46,228 nt of DNA from Phycisphaerae bacterium (GCA_016795005.1 JAEUIV010000162.1:1-46228); one strand, 5' to 3'. Shown: positions 34,403 through 43,090, counted from the first letter of the stretch. A program made the numbers and translations. The notes: generated by a model not told the origin, from the letters alone.

Positions 34403-35872
34403 TCAGTACGCCTTCATCAGCGTCGCGCCGGGGTAGTAGTGAAGCACGATCTGCTCCGCGGTCGCTCCCGCGCGGGACATTCCCTCGGCTCCGTACTGGC
34501 ACAGGCCGACGCCGTGACCGAAGCCCCGCCCCGTGATGATGACGGAGGCTCCCTGGACCGCGAACTCGGCGTCCCCGCTGAGTACACGAGTCTGCGCGGT
34601 GACCGGCGGTTGGCCGCTGGTTCCGATCCAGTTGCACCCGGTCCGGAGTTGTTCGGCGGAGAGCGCGAACCACTTGCCGTCCGCGTCAAAGATTCGGTAG
34701 TTCGTCGGGCGGCCTTCGGCGGTCTTAGTGGTTGGCTCCACCCGCGTGATCGATCTCAGCCCGCGCACGGCCAGCCCTTGATCGCGGCCGAACGCCGACA
34801 GTCGCTTGGAGAGTTCGTCGCGCGTGCGCGTCACGGTCCACCGAGTCCGCGGTGAGAAGGAGCAAGCGGTGTCCGGTCCTTGCGTTCCCTGGATGGGACC
34901 GTCGAGGTTGAACTCGAAGCCCTTGGTTGTCGGCCAGACATCCTTCGCGGCGGCGGGCCTCCCGCCGCAGGTGCTGGAGTAGTAGGCGCGGAGGAGGCGG
35001 CCTTCGGTCATGAGGACGAGGCCGCGTGTCTCGGCAGTGGCGCGGTTGGCGACCGCGTGATCGACCGCGCCGCCGTAGACCTGGTCGAGTTGCGAACTTT
35101 CGAGGTCGTACGGCTCGTTGTTCCGCGTGCTGCGCTCGCGCTCGTGCATGGCGTAGGTACGCGCGGCGATCGCCTGCGCCTTGAACGCATTGAGCGACCA
35201 GTTGGGCAGGAGTTCGCGGCTGATGACGCCCGGCAGGTAGGACTCGATTCCGATGTGCTCGATCAGGTCGAAGGGGAGCACGGGTGAGACACGCTCGGGC
35301 GACGGCGGCGCGCCGGTCGTGCCGAAGGCGGGGGGTGGAGCCGCGGGAGGCGCCGGTCGGTCTGACTTGGGTCGCAGAGTGAACTCGCCCGGATAGGGCG
35401 CGTCGTTAATGCGGATGTGCGCGCCCGACTTGTCGGCGGCGACCTTGAGCACCAGCGGCGGCGCGCCGATCGCGGGATTGGCGAAGGCGACGGGGGCGCC
35501 CGAACCGTCGCGGAGCAGCCACCCCGTTTCGAGGCGCATGACCTTGATCGGGGTGGTGATGGACTTGGCTCCGCTCGGGCGATCGTCCGGGGCGATGGTG
35601 ATCGATCTCGGCCCGGAGAGCACGACCTCGCGCACGTCGCTGAGGAGTCGGACTCGGAGGATCGGTTCGCGCTGTTCCGCCGGACGTGTCGCGGTTCCGG
35701 GCGGTGAGTCGGTTCGCGTCGGGCGCAGCGCGGGCGAGTTGGTGGACGAACTGGTACACGAGCCGACGCCGATCGAGGTCAGCATCGCGAACAGGATGAT
35801 CGCGGCGGCGGCCGGGCTGTCGGCGACTTCGAGCCAACGAGTCGGGATGATCCAGTCCTTCTTCCTCACACC
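34403..35872 (-). CDS. SpoIID/LytB-domain lipoprotein (peptidoglycan hydrolase)
   Basis: A 489-residue exported protein. A hydrophobic signal leads to VGSC, a plausible lipobox, followed by a Ser/Pro/Thr-rich linker. The SpoIID domain spans about residues 200-489: IESYLPGVISRELLPNW (the Glu in SREL corresponds to the SpoIID catalytic Glu), NAFKAQAIAARTYA, YYSSTCGG, then GRGFGHGVGLCQYGAEGM. SpoIID cleaves denuded glycan strands as a lytic transglycosylase. The start is uncertain; I chose GTG 35872, and an ATG at 35929 would lengthen the N-terminus by 19 residues. It converges with the large exported protein gene. Confidence 0.88.
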   Translation of the reverse strand, partial: GVRKKDWIIPTRWLEVADSPAAAAIILFAMLTSIGVGSCTSSSTNSPALRPTRTDSPPGTATRPAEQREPILRVRLLSDVREVVLSGPRSITIAPDDRPSGAKSITTPIKVMRLETGWLLRDGSGAPVAFANPAIGAPPLVLKVAADKSGAHIRINDAPYPGEFTLRPKSDRPAPPAAPPPAFGTTGAPPSPERVSPVLPFDLIEHIGIESYLPGVISRELLPNWSLNAFKAQAIAARTYAMHERERSTRNNEPYDLESSQLDQVYGGAVDHAVANRATAETRGLVLMTEGRLLRAYYSSTCGGRPAAAKDVWPTTKGFEFNLDGPIQGTQGPDTACSFSPRTRWTVTRTRDELSKRLSAFGRDQGLAVRGLRSITRVEPTTKTAEGRPTNYRIFDADGKWFALSAEQLRTGCNWIGTSGQPPVTAQTRVLSGDAEFAVQGASVIITGRGFGHGVGLCQYGAEGMSRAGATAEQIVLHYYPGATLMKAY

Positions 35873-35943
35873 ATGATGATCGGCGCGGTGAGGCGGAAAT
35901 GTCCAGCGTGAAATCGCCGAGATCGGCAATAACCCGCGGGCGG

Positions 35944-36882
35944 TCAGAACTCGAGCTTCCGGAGTTTCAGCCCGTGCTCCTGGAGCCTGATCTTCACTTC
36001 ATCGAGCGACGTGGCGCCGAAGTTCTTGACGCCCATGAGTTCCGCCTCGGTGCGGGCGGCGAGGTCTCCGAGCGTCTGGATGCCCAGGAGTTGCAGGGCC
36101 TTTCGCGCGCGGACCGAGAGTTTGAGGTCGCCGACCGGCTTGCTGAGGGCCGCTTCGCCGCCGCTGCCTCGGAGCGAATCGAAAACTTCCTTGCGGATGC
36201 GGCGGTGGGCATCGTCCAGCCCCTGTCCGAGGCGAAGCCCCTTGGCGGTGAGCATGTTCTTGATCTCGATGAGCGATGCCTCCCCGAAGTTCTTGTAGGC
36301 CATGAGTTCCGCTTCGGTGATGCGGAGCAGGTCGCCCAGCGAGCGGATATTCATCTTTTTGAGGCAGTTGCGCGCGCGAACGGAGAGTTCGAAGTCGGTG
36401 ACGGGGGTGTCCAGCAGCGCGTTGCGCTTGGCGAGGTCACGGTCGTGCTCCTCGTCGAGGTGCATCTCGCGCGAGCCGGTGACATCCTTCATGTACATCC
36501 GGGCGCGCGGGTGGTTCGGGTCCGTATCGAGGACCTGGCGCAGACACTTTTCGGCGCGCGGGAAGTCTCCGTTGTCCTCGTACATGACGGCGAGGTTGAT
36601 GAGCGCATTGACGGGTGCGGGTGAGCGCTCGACGCAGCGCTCATAGAGGCTCATCGCCTCGTGCTCTTCCCCGACGAGGTCGAGCGCGTAGGCGAGGTAG
36701 AACATGGCGTCGGGATTCGAGGGGTCGGCGGCGACCGCCTTGCGCATCTCCGAGAACATGAGTTCCTTGTTCCCCGCGACGCGCGCCTTTTCCGCGGCGT
36801 CGAGGTGGGCGGTGCAGGCCCGGGGATCGCCGCTGACGGCTTCACCCGCGCCGATGATGATGTCCATCGGATTGGTCGGCAT
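35944..36882 (-). CDS. TPR protein with two tandem RNA polymerase alpha-CTD domains
   Basis: A 312-residue soluble protein. TPR-like helices fill about residues 35-150. Two modules (162-220 and 251-310) clearly match the RNA polymerase alpha C-terminal domain: DFELSVRARNCLKKMNIR and DLKLSVRARKALQLLGIQ, each followed by NFG-x-x-SL and EIK or EVK. By alignment to E. coli alpha, Arg265 is kept in both copies and Asn268 only in the first. Lys298 is lost in both (Ala202, Thr291). It may bind DNA or transcription factors; the role is unknown. It is separate from rpoA itself. CAGGAG precedes the ATG at 36882. Confidence 0.92.
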   Translation of the reverse strand: MPTNPMDIIIGAGEAVSGDPRACTAHLDAAEKARVAGNKELMFSEMRKAVAADPSNPDAMFYLAYALDLVGEEHEAMSLYERCVERSPAPVNALINLAVMYEDNGDFPRAEKCLRQVLDTDPNHPRARMYMKDVTGSREMHLDEEHDRDLAKRNALLDTPVTDFELSVRARNCLKKMNIRSLGDLLRITEAELMAYKNFGEASLIEIKNMLTAKGLRLGQGLDDAHRRIRKEVFDSLRGSGGEAALSKPVGDLKLSVRARKALQLLGIQTLGDLAARTEAELMGVKNFGATSLDEVKIRLQEHGLKLRKLEF

Positions 36883-36961
36883 TCGATGCTCCTGAGATTC
36901 GCGCCCGATTCCGCCAGGAGCGGGGTCGGGCCGAAGAGTGTACGGGGGCTGAGCGGAAGGC

Positions 36962-38572
36962 TCAACGCGCCGCGGCGTCGCCCGGATCCATCGACGGCGA
37001 CCCGTCCAAAACAGGAACATCGAGCGCGGGCGCCATGGAGACTCCCGCCGGGCCGATGTCTCCAGCGAGCACGGGTTGGCCGCCTTCCGACGCCTCGGAG
37101 GAGGACGTTCCCAGAACTTTCATCGACTTCCACCTGCCGGAACGGAAGCGCCAGAAGAAGAAGATCGAGAGCGCGATGATGTAGAGACTCGCGGCGGCCC
37201 ACGGCCCGAAACTGCTCATCCATGGCAGGTAGTTCACGGCGATCCATCCGCCCCCGACGATGAATCCCCACGAGAAGAGGACGGTCGCCACCCCGGGCCA
37301 GACGGTGTCGCCCGCGCCGCGGAGTGCGCCGGAGACGGTGATCGCCATGCCGTCAAAGAGTTGGAAAGTTGCGGCCATGACGAGCATCCACCGCGCGAGG
37401 TAGACGATGCGGTCGGCCTGCGCCGGCGGGACGCCCTCGGGCATGAAGACCCGCGCCATCGTCGGCCCGAACAGCACGAAGCCGAGCGCGCACAGCCCCA
37501 TGTAGGTCATGGTGAACTTGACGGCGAGCCATGTCCGTGATTCCGCGAGGTCGGCTCGCCCCGCGCCCATGCACTTGCCGACCATCGCGGTGGCGGCGAT
37601 CGAGATCCCCACCGCGGGCATGAACGAGAGCATGAGGTACTGGTGAACGATCCAGCCGGCCGGATTGTGAGTGGCGACCGCGCTCCCCTCGTCGAATGAA
37701 GCGACGAATCCTCCCATGAAGATCCACCAGCAGACCATCTCGTTTCCGAACATCAGTCCGCCGGGCCAGCCGAGTTTCAGGAGGTCGCGGATCGGTTCCC
37801 ACGCGGGTTTCCATGATGAGCGCGTCTGGTACAGGCGGTGGTACTTGCTGGAGAGGAAGAGGGAGAGCGGGATGATGCACTCGACGGCGGCTCCGACCAC
37901 GGTGCCGATGGCGGTGCCGCGCATCGCCATCCGGGCCATTCCTTCCGCGCCGAGTTCCGGGAAGAGGTAGGCCCACTTGATGAGCGCGTAGGAAACGACC
38001 AGGTTGACCGCGTTTCCCGAGAGGGTGCTGATCATGACCACCCAGGGTCGGTGCATGCCGTAGAAGTAGTGGCCGAGCGATCGTGCGGAGAGCGTCAGGA
38101 TGAGGCCGAGGAGAAGTGTCCGGCCGTAGATCGTTTCCATCGCGGCGACGTGGTTCGAAACGTCCGGCACGCCCGCGGTCGAACGCATCGCGTGGAACAC
38201 CTGCGGGAAGAAGACGGCGTAGGGGATCAGAACGAGGCACCAGACGACCAGGCACATCCACATGCCCGCCCAGGCGTACTTGGGTCCATTTTCCGGCTTC
38301 CCGGCGCCGAGGTTCTGGCTGACGTAGGTGTTGATGACGCCGAGAATCCCCATCATGACCGAGGCGGGCACCCACGAGGCGATGCCGCCGTTGCCGGCCG
38401 CGGCGAGGGCTTCCGGGCCGATGAGGCGCGCGGTCAGGAGGCGGTCAACAAACTGCATGAGCGAAAAGGAGACCATGGAGACGACCGCCGGGAGCGCGAT
38501 CTTCAGCATCTCGCGCAACGCCGAGCCTTCATCGGTGGGGATCGCCTGGATGTTGGACGGTGTTTCGGGCAT
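36962..38572 (-). CDS. MATE-family multidrug/cation efflux transporter
   Basis: A 536-residue inner-membrane transporter with about 12 hydrophobic helices. ALREMLKIALPAVVSMVSFS with the following QFVDRLLTA is the typical MATE start, and ALRGAGDTVWPGVATVLFSW is the matching motif in the second half. It should exchange sodium or protons for cationic drugs or metabolites; the substrate is unknown. The C-terminal 45 residues are polar and proline/serine-rich, beyond the family core. I chose ATG 38572 over a GTG at 38611. It ends 79 bp upstream of the TPR/alpha-CTD gene on the same strand. Confidence 0.93.
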   Translation of the reverse strand: MPETPSNIQAIPTDEGSALREMLKIALPAVVSMVSFSLMQFVDRLLTARLIGPEALAAAGNGGIASWVPASVMMGILGVINTYVSQNLGAGKPENGPKYAWAGMWMCLVVWCLVLIPYAVFFPQVFHAMRSTAGVPDVSNHVAAMETIYGRTLLLGLILTLSARSLGHYFYGMHRPWVVMISTLSGNAVNLVVSYALIKWAYLFPELGAEGMARMAMRGTAIGTVVGAAVECIIPLSLFLSSKYHRLYQTRSSWKPAWEPIRDLLKLGWPGGLMFGNEMVCWWIFMGGFVASFDEGSAVATHNPAGWIVHQYLMLSFMPAVGISIAATAMVGKCMGAGRADLAESRTWLAVKFTMTYMGLCALGFVLFGPTMARVFMPEGVPPAQADRIVYLARWMLVMAATFQLFDGMAITVSGALRGAGDTVWPGVATVLFSWGFIVGGGWIAVNYLPWMSSFGPWAAASLYIIALSIFFFWRFRSGRWKSMKVLGTSSSEASEGGQPVLAGDIGPAGVSMAPALDVPVLDGSPSMDPGDAAAR

Positions 38573-38615
38573 GGCGTGCTTTCGGTCGGGCGCGAAGTCT
38601 AACGCCACCACCCAC

Positions 38616-38621
38616 TACACT
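38616..38621 (+). promoter_or_regulatory. possible -10 element of the methyltransferase gene
   Basis: TACACT lies 24 bp before the ATG at 38646, giving a short leader that includes a GAGGA Shine-Dalgarno. No good -35 is visible. Confidence 0.35.
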
Positions 38622-38645
38622 CCCCGCCCGCCCACGAGGACACGC

Positions 38646-39473
38646 ATGACCAACCGCCCACGCGCAACGAAATCAATCCCGATGGCCAGGCGTTACGACC
38701 GTCACGATCTTTATCAACGATCGGTGCAGACCGTTGATTCCGAGATCGACTTTGTTGACGCGACGTACAAGGCGCTCCGGGGCCGACTGCCGCGCACGCT
38801 CCGCGAGGATTTCTGCGGCACGGCGAACACCTCGTGCGAGTTTGTCCGTCGACGGCCGACGAACCGCGCCTTCGGCGTCGATCTGGATGCGCCGACTCTT
38901 GCCTGGGGCATCGAGCACAACATCGCGCGTCTGAAGCCCGGCGCCCGGGGTCGGGTTGAACTGGTCCGCGGCAACGTCCTGAGCGCCCGGACGCCGCCGG
39001 CGGATGTTCTCCTGGCGATGAACTTCTCATATTTCATCTTCAAGGAACGCGCGACGCTGCGCGATTACTTCAAACACGCGAGGAAGTCGCTCGCGCGGGG
39101 GGGCTTGTTCTTCCTGGATGCGTACGGCGGGTCGGACGCTTTTCGCACCCTGCGAGAGAGCCGGAAGGTCGCCCCCGGCATCACCTACATCTGGCACCAG
39201 GCGGACTACGACCCCATCACGGGGAGCACGACGTGTCACATCCACTTCCGGTTCAAGGACGGCTCGCGGATCAAGGACGCATTCACCTACCAGTGGCGCG
39301 TCTGGACGCTGCCGGAGATCCGCGAGGTGCTCCTCGAAGCGGGCTTCCGGAAGGCCACGGTCTACTGGGAAGGATGGGACGAGAAGAAGTGGGAGGGGAA
39401 CGGTGTGTTCAAGCCCGCGGAACGCGGCGATCCAGACCTCGGATGGATCGTTTACATCGTTGCGGAGCGCTGA
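38646..39473 (+). CDS. class I SAM-dependent methyltransferase
   Basis: A 275-residue Rossmann-fold methyltransferase. LREDFCGTANTSCEFVRR is the SAM-binding motif I (here FCGTA), FGVDLD is motif II, and VLLAMNFSYFIF with GLFFLDAYGG marks the later strands. The substrate is unknown; the pattern resembles class I methyltransferases annotated without a defined substrate. A GAGGA lies 7 nt before the ATG at 38646, and TACACT (38616-38621) lies 24 bp further upstream as a likely -10, so this gene has a short leader. Its stop is 20 bp from the convergent EamA gene. Confidence 0.88.
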   Translation: MTNRPRATKSIPMARRYDRHDLYQRSVQTVDSEIDFVDATYKALRGRLPRTLREDFCGTANTSCEFVRRRPTNRAFGVDLDAPTLAWGIEHNIARLKPGARGRVELVRGNVLSARTPPADVLLAMNFSYFIFKERATLRDYFKHARKSLARGGLFFLDAYGGSDAFRTLRESRKVAPGITYIWHQADYDPITGSTTCHIHFRFKDGSRIKDAFTYQWRVWTLPEIREVLLEAGFRKATVYWEGWDEKKWEGNGVFKPAERGDPDLGWIVYIVAER

Positions 39474-39493
39474 TGACTCCCCGAGCGGGCGGG

Positions 39494-39946
39494 CTACTTG
39501 CCGGTCAGCAGGATGACCCCGGTGAGGATCATGAGCGTGGCGATCGCTTTGCGGGCGGTCATCGGTTCGTGCAGCAGGAGCCATCCCAGCAGGACGGCGG
39601 TGGCGGGGGCGAGCGTGAAGGCGATGGGTTTAATCCGCGAGACTTCGCCGAGCGAGAGCGCGGCATAAAAGAAGATCATCGCGGCGGCGCCGGCGATGAG
39701 GCCGGAGCCGAGGATGAGCTTGGCGAGCGTGGTGTTGTCGGCGGCGCGCCACCAGTTCGGCGGTTCGCTCCGTGCGGCGTGCATCGCCACGAAGTACGCG
39801 ATCCACAGGACGGGGAGCGCCACGGTCGATCGGACCGCGATCGCCGTGATCGGGCCGATCTGCTTGGTATGGAGGACGGACTTGGTGAAGAGTTCGCCGA
39901 TGCCCCAGCAGAGGCCGGCGGCGCACGCGAGGAGGATGGGCTTCAT
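39494..39946 (-). CDS. half-size EamA/DMT-superfamily membrane protein
   Basis: A 150-residue integral membrane protein with about five TM helices: LLACAAGLCWGIGELFTKSV, then AIAVRSTVALPVLWIAYFVA, ILGSGLIAGAAAMIFFYAAL, KPIAFTLAPATAVLLGWLLL and AIATLMILTGVILLTGK. This is a single EamA repeat, half of the usual ten-helix transporter, so it likely forms a dimer. The substrate is unknown. The ATG at 39946 has TACACT 7 nt upstream and no Shine-Dalgarno. It diverges from the M61 peptidase gene across a spacer of short tandem octamers. Confidence 0.88.
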   Translation of the reverse strand: MKPILLACAAGLCWGIGELFTKSVLHTKQIGPITAIAVRSTVALPVLWIAYFVAMHAARSEPPNWWRAADNTTLAKLILGSGLIAGAAAMIFFYAALSLGEVSRIKPIAFTLAPATAVLLGWLLLHEPMTARKAIATLMILTGVILLTGK

Positions 39947-39953
39947 AGGTTTG

Positions 39954-39959
39954 AGTGTA
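39954..39959 (-). promoter_or_regulatory. -10 element for leaderless EamA gene
   Basis: Minus-strand TACACT is followed by 7 nt (CAAACCT) and the ATG. Its -35 region would fall inside the adjacent octamer repeats. Confidence 0.5.
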
Positions 39960-39960
39960 G

Positions 39961-40000
39961 TGGTGATCGGGTGATAGGGTGATGGGGTGAGCGGGTGATG
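39961..40000 (+). repeat. five tandem octamers of GGGTGATG type
   Basis: Exactly five 8-nt units (TGGTGATC, GGGTGATA, GGGTGATG, GGGTGAGC, GGGTGATG) fill the divergent spacer. The final unit leads into the GGAGG Shine-Dalgarno of the M61 gene. Confidence 0.8.
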
Positions 40001-40008
40001 GAGGTTCA

Positions 40009-42048
40009 ATGATGCCGGATGGCGGTCTTGATATCGGAAATCTTCCCTGGCTTAGTTCCCAGCCCCGTCATCGGAGGAGGGGGAGCGGTTCGTCGTTCGC
40101 CGCGCTCGCGTGCATGAGTTCGCTGGCGTGCGGTGCGACGATCGAGTTGGAAGTTGACGCGACGGACCTGTCGCGCAACCTGCTGCGGTCGGTCATGCGG
40201 ATCGAGACAACGCCCGCCCTCCGCGAGCGCGGCGGTGAGTTCGACCTGCGGTTCGTGGTGTGGTCGCCGGGGAATCACACGCCGAGCGGGCCGGTGGAGA
40301 ACGTGGTCGATCTCGTGGTGCGCGACTGTCGCGGCGGCGTCCTGGAGTGGGACCGCGACCCCGAGCGGATGGAGCGGATCGTGGTGAAGTCGCCCGCCGC
40401 GTGCGACGCGATTGAAGTGTCGATGTCCTACATCGCGAGCCAGCCGAACGTCAACTCGCGCTCGACGGACTCGTACGGAAGGCCGAATCTCGGCGTGCTG
40501 AACTGGAACACGGTGCTGTTCTATCCCGCGGCGATGACCAACCAGGACGCGACGGTCCGCGCCACCCTGTTGCTGCCGAGCGAGTGGTCGTATGCCACGT
40601 CGCTGCGCGCCGCCGAGACGGACGGCGAACGGTTTGCGACGTTGCGCCAACTCGACCCCGGCCGCGCGGTGAACGTGGTGACGTTTGTCGAGGCGCCGCT
40701 GGCGGAGGTGGTGGACTCGCCGGTGATCATGGGGCGTTATCTGCGAGCGCACCCGCTCGAGTTCGAGGGCGTGCCCGGCGCGCCGCCGCACGTTGTGTGC
40801 ATCGTCTCGTCTGAAGAGAAGCACGCCGAGGCGCCGGAGTGGCTGCTGAAGAAGATCGCTTCCTCGTGCGAACAGACGATGCGGCTCTGCGGCACGGATG
40901 GGCGATGGTTTCCGCGCGACCGATACGAGTTTCTCCTGGTCGCGGACTCGTCGATGGGCTTCGCGGTGGAGCACGGCGAATCGACGCTGTGCGCCGTCGG
41001 GTCAAAGGTCTTCGTCGATGCCAAGGAGCCTGAGAATGACTCGGTGAAGGGCGGGGGCGCGTCGCTGACCGTACTGATTCATGAATACTTCCATGCGTGG
41101 TGCGGAAAGCTCGCCTGCCCGGAGGGGCTTGTCCGCCCCGATTTCTCAACCCCGGCGCGGACGGAGCTCCTGTGGGTGTACGAGGGGCTGACGACGTACT
41201 ACGACAACGTCCTGGCGGCGCGTGGCGGGATGATCACGATCGAAGAGTACAAGCAGGATGTCCTGAACCTGGCCGTCGCGCTCGAACAGCGCTCCGGTCG
41301 CTTGTGGCGGAGCGTGGAGGACACGGCGGTGGCGGCTCGATACCTGCGGAACCGCGGGCTGTACTGGTACGACAAGCGCCGGGGGCAGGAGTACTACGGC
41401 GAGGGCGCGCTCTTCTGGATGGAGGCGGACGCGATCATCCGGCGTTCATCTCAGGGAGAGAAGAGTCTCGACGACTTCTGCAAGGAGTTATTCGCCGTGG
41501 AGGTGCGACCCGTGGGGTCGCAGGCGACGCACACGCGGGAGGATGTGGTGCGGATCCTGACGGACCTGGACGGCTCGACGGACTGGGACGGGCTGATCCG
41601 CGCGCGGATCGAGGAGCCGGCGCCCTCGCTGGATGTGTCGCCCGTGCTCGCGCTGCTGGGCTGGAGGGTCGAGTTTGCGGACGAGCCGACGAAGGAGCAG
41701 AAGAAGCTGATCGATGAAGGCGACGTGGTGAACCTGCGGACCTCGCTGGGGCTGCGCCTCTCGAAAGACGGGGAGATCACCGACATCGTTCCCGGCGGGC
41801 CGGCGGACGTGGCGGGGCTGGCGTACGGCATGAAGGTGCTGGCGGTCGGCGGGTGGGAGTGGTCAAAGGATCGGATGAAGGACGCGGTGAAGGACTCGAC
41901 ACGCACGAAGGGCGTGGAGATGGTGGTGTCGTTCGGCGGGCGCGTGGAAACGAAGCGCGTGGCCTACGAGGGCGGGATGCGCGTCCCGCGCCTGGTCAGG
42001 ATTGAAGGTGAGTCGGACCTGATCGGAGAAGCCGTCAGGGCAAGGTAG
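40009..42048 (+). CDS. M61 family metallopeptidase with PDZ domain
   Basis: A 679-residue zinc peptidase of the glycyl-aminopeptidase (M61) family. The N-terminal beta domain begins IELEVDATDLSRNLL. The zinc site is HEYFHAW (His358, Glu359, His362), with the third ligand Glu392 in WVYEGLTTYY. A C-terminal PDZ domain (about 580-640) contains GEITDIVPGGPADVAGLAYG. Export is likely but the signal is weak. Two ATGs in tandem (40009, 40012) are available; GGAGG at 40000-40004 suits the second slightly better. The lysR gene begins 9 bp after its stop. Confidence 0.93.
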   Translation: MMPDGGLDIGNLPWLSSQPRHRRRGSGSSFAALACMSSLACGATIELEVDATDLSRNLLRSVMRIETTPALRERGGEFDLRFVVWSPGNHTPSGPVENVVDLVVRDCRGGVLEWDRDPERMERIVVKSPAACDAIEVSMSYIASQPNVNSRSTDSYGRPNLGVLNWNTVLFYPAAMTNQDATVRATLLLPSEWSYATSLRAAETDGERFATLRQLDPGRAVNVVTFVEAPLAEVVDSPVIMGRYLRAHPLEFEGVPGAPPHVVCIVSSEEKHAEAPEWLLKKIASSCEQTMRLCGTDGRWFPRDRYEFLLVADSSMGFAVEHGESTLCAVGSKVFVDAKEPENDSVKGGGASLTVLIHEYFHAWCGKLACPEGLVRPDFSTPARTELLWVYEGLTTYYDNVLAARGGMITIEEYKQDVLNLAVALEQRSGRLWRSVEDTAVAARYLRNRGLYWYDKRRGQEYYGEGALFWMEADAIIRRSSQGEKSLDDFCKELFAVEVRPVGSQATHTREDVVRILTDLDGSTDWDGLIRARIEEPAPSLDVSPVLALLGWRVEFADEPTKEQKKLIDEGDVVNLRTSLGLRLSKDGEITDIVPGGPADVAGLAYGMKVLAVGGWEWSKDRMKDAVKDSTRTKGVEMVVSFGGRVETKRVAYEGGMRVPRLVRIEGESDLIGEAVRAR

Positions 42049-42057
42049 AACCTGCGA

Positions 42058-42957
42058 ATGGAACTCACTCCCCTCCGCTACTTCGCGGCGATTGCCTCGG
42101 CCGGGCACATGAGCCGTGCGGCTGAAGGGCTTGGGGTGACGCAGCCGGCGCTGTCGGCGATGCTGAAAAAACTGGAGGAAGAAGTCGGCGCGCCCCTGCT
42201 GGATCGAACGGGTCGCGGCGTCGCGCTGACGGATGCGGGTCGCGTGTTCTTGCGGCACGCGGAAGCGGCGATCCGGCAGGCCGAGTCGGCGCGGGTAGCG
42301 GTGCGGGAGTTGATGGGGCTGGAGCGCGGTTCGATCCGGCTGGGTGGCGGTGCGACGGCGATCACCTACCTCGTGCCGCGAACGGTGTCGAAGTTCCGGC
42401 GCGAGCATCCCGGCGTGCATTTCTATGTGCGGGAGGCGGGGTCGGGGGCGGTGGCGCAGAGCGTGCTGGCGGGGGAACTTGATCTTGGGATTGTCACGCT
42501 GCCGCTGAAGGGGACGGGGACGGCGGAACTGCTTGTCACCGAGTGGGTGGAGGACGAGTTGAGGCTGATCGTGCCTCCCCGGTCGAAGTTGAGCGCGCGG
42601 CGCTCCTTCAAGTGGAGCGACCTGGTGGGGGAGTCCGTGGTCGGATTCGAGGCGGGTTCGGCGGTACGCGAGGTGATCGACCGCGCGGCGAGCGGCGCGG
42701 GTGTTTCGCTGAGCGTCGTGATGGAGCTCCGGTCGATCGAGAGCATCAAGCAGATGGTGAGCGCGGGGATCGGCGTGGGGTTCGTCTCGCGGTTTGCGCT
42801 GCGGGAGGGCGAGGGGCTTGCGTGCCGGGAGGGGCGGCTGTCGCGCCGGCTGGCGCTCGTGCGGCGGCGGGATCGCGTACCGGGAGCGGCGGTGGCGGCG
42901 TTCGAGCGGGTGCTGCTGAAGAGCATGAGCGTCGAAGGCCCGCGGAGAAAGTCATAA
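42058..42957 (+). CDS. LysR-family transcriptional regulator
   Basis: A 299-residue LysR regulator of typical length. The N-terminal winged HTH (about 3-60) has FAAIASAGHMSRAAEGLGVT and QPALSAMLKKLEEEVGAPLL, followed by the linker helix and an effector domain (about 90-290) with the PBP-like pattern GELDLGIVTLPL. The effector is unknown. It could share a transcript with the M61 gene 9 bp upstream. The aconitase gene lies 133 bp downstream on the same strand, so regulation of acnA by this protein is possible but only inferred from proximity. Confidence 0.93.
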   Translation: MELTPLRYFAAIASAGHMSRAAEGLGVTQPALSAMLKKLEEEVGAPLLDRTGRGVALTDAGRVFLRHAEAAIRQAESARVAVRELMGLERGSIRLGGGATAITYLVPRTVSKFRREHPGVHFYVREAGSGAVAQSVLAGELDLGIVTLPLKGTGTAELLVTEWVEDELRLIVPPRSKLSARRSFKWSDLVGESVVGFEAGSAVREVIDRAASGAGVSLSVVMELRSIESIKQMVSAGIGVGFVSRFALREGEGLACREGRLSRRLALVRRRDRVPGAAVAAFERVLLKSMSVEGPRRKS

Positions 42958-42980
42958 ATCAGGATTATTGAATATGTGAA

Positions 42981-42998
42981 TTGGATTGATTGGATTCA
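42981..42998 (+). repeat. two 9-nt direct repeats before acnA
   Basis: TTGGATTGA and TTGGATTCA abut head to tail and differ at one base. They sit in an AT-rich stretch and cover the likely -35 of acnA, a plausible operator position. Confidence 0.5.
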
Positions 42999-43018
42999 TG
43001 CGTGGGGTGGGGTAGAGT
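42990..43018 (+). promoter_or_regulatory. probable acnA promoter
   Basis: TTGGAT (42990-42995), a 17-bp spacer and TAGAGT (43013-43018) lie about 73 bp before the acnA ATG. The -35 is part of the second direct repeat. Confidence 0.45.
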
Positions 43019-43090
43019 TCTGGCGCGTGATGAAGTCGCCCGTGAACGCCTCCGTCACTCGGACCCGTCACACCCCGAAGGAATAGAGCG

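Noticed and set aside
39961-40000. CRISPR-like repeat
   Set aside because: Units are 8 bp and contiguous with no spacers; it is a simple tandem repeat.
42046-42051. leaderless -10 for lysR
   Set aside because: TAGAAC has the right 6-nt spacing but ends in C, and it overlaps the M61 stop; too weak to include in the TANNNT set.
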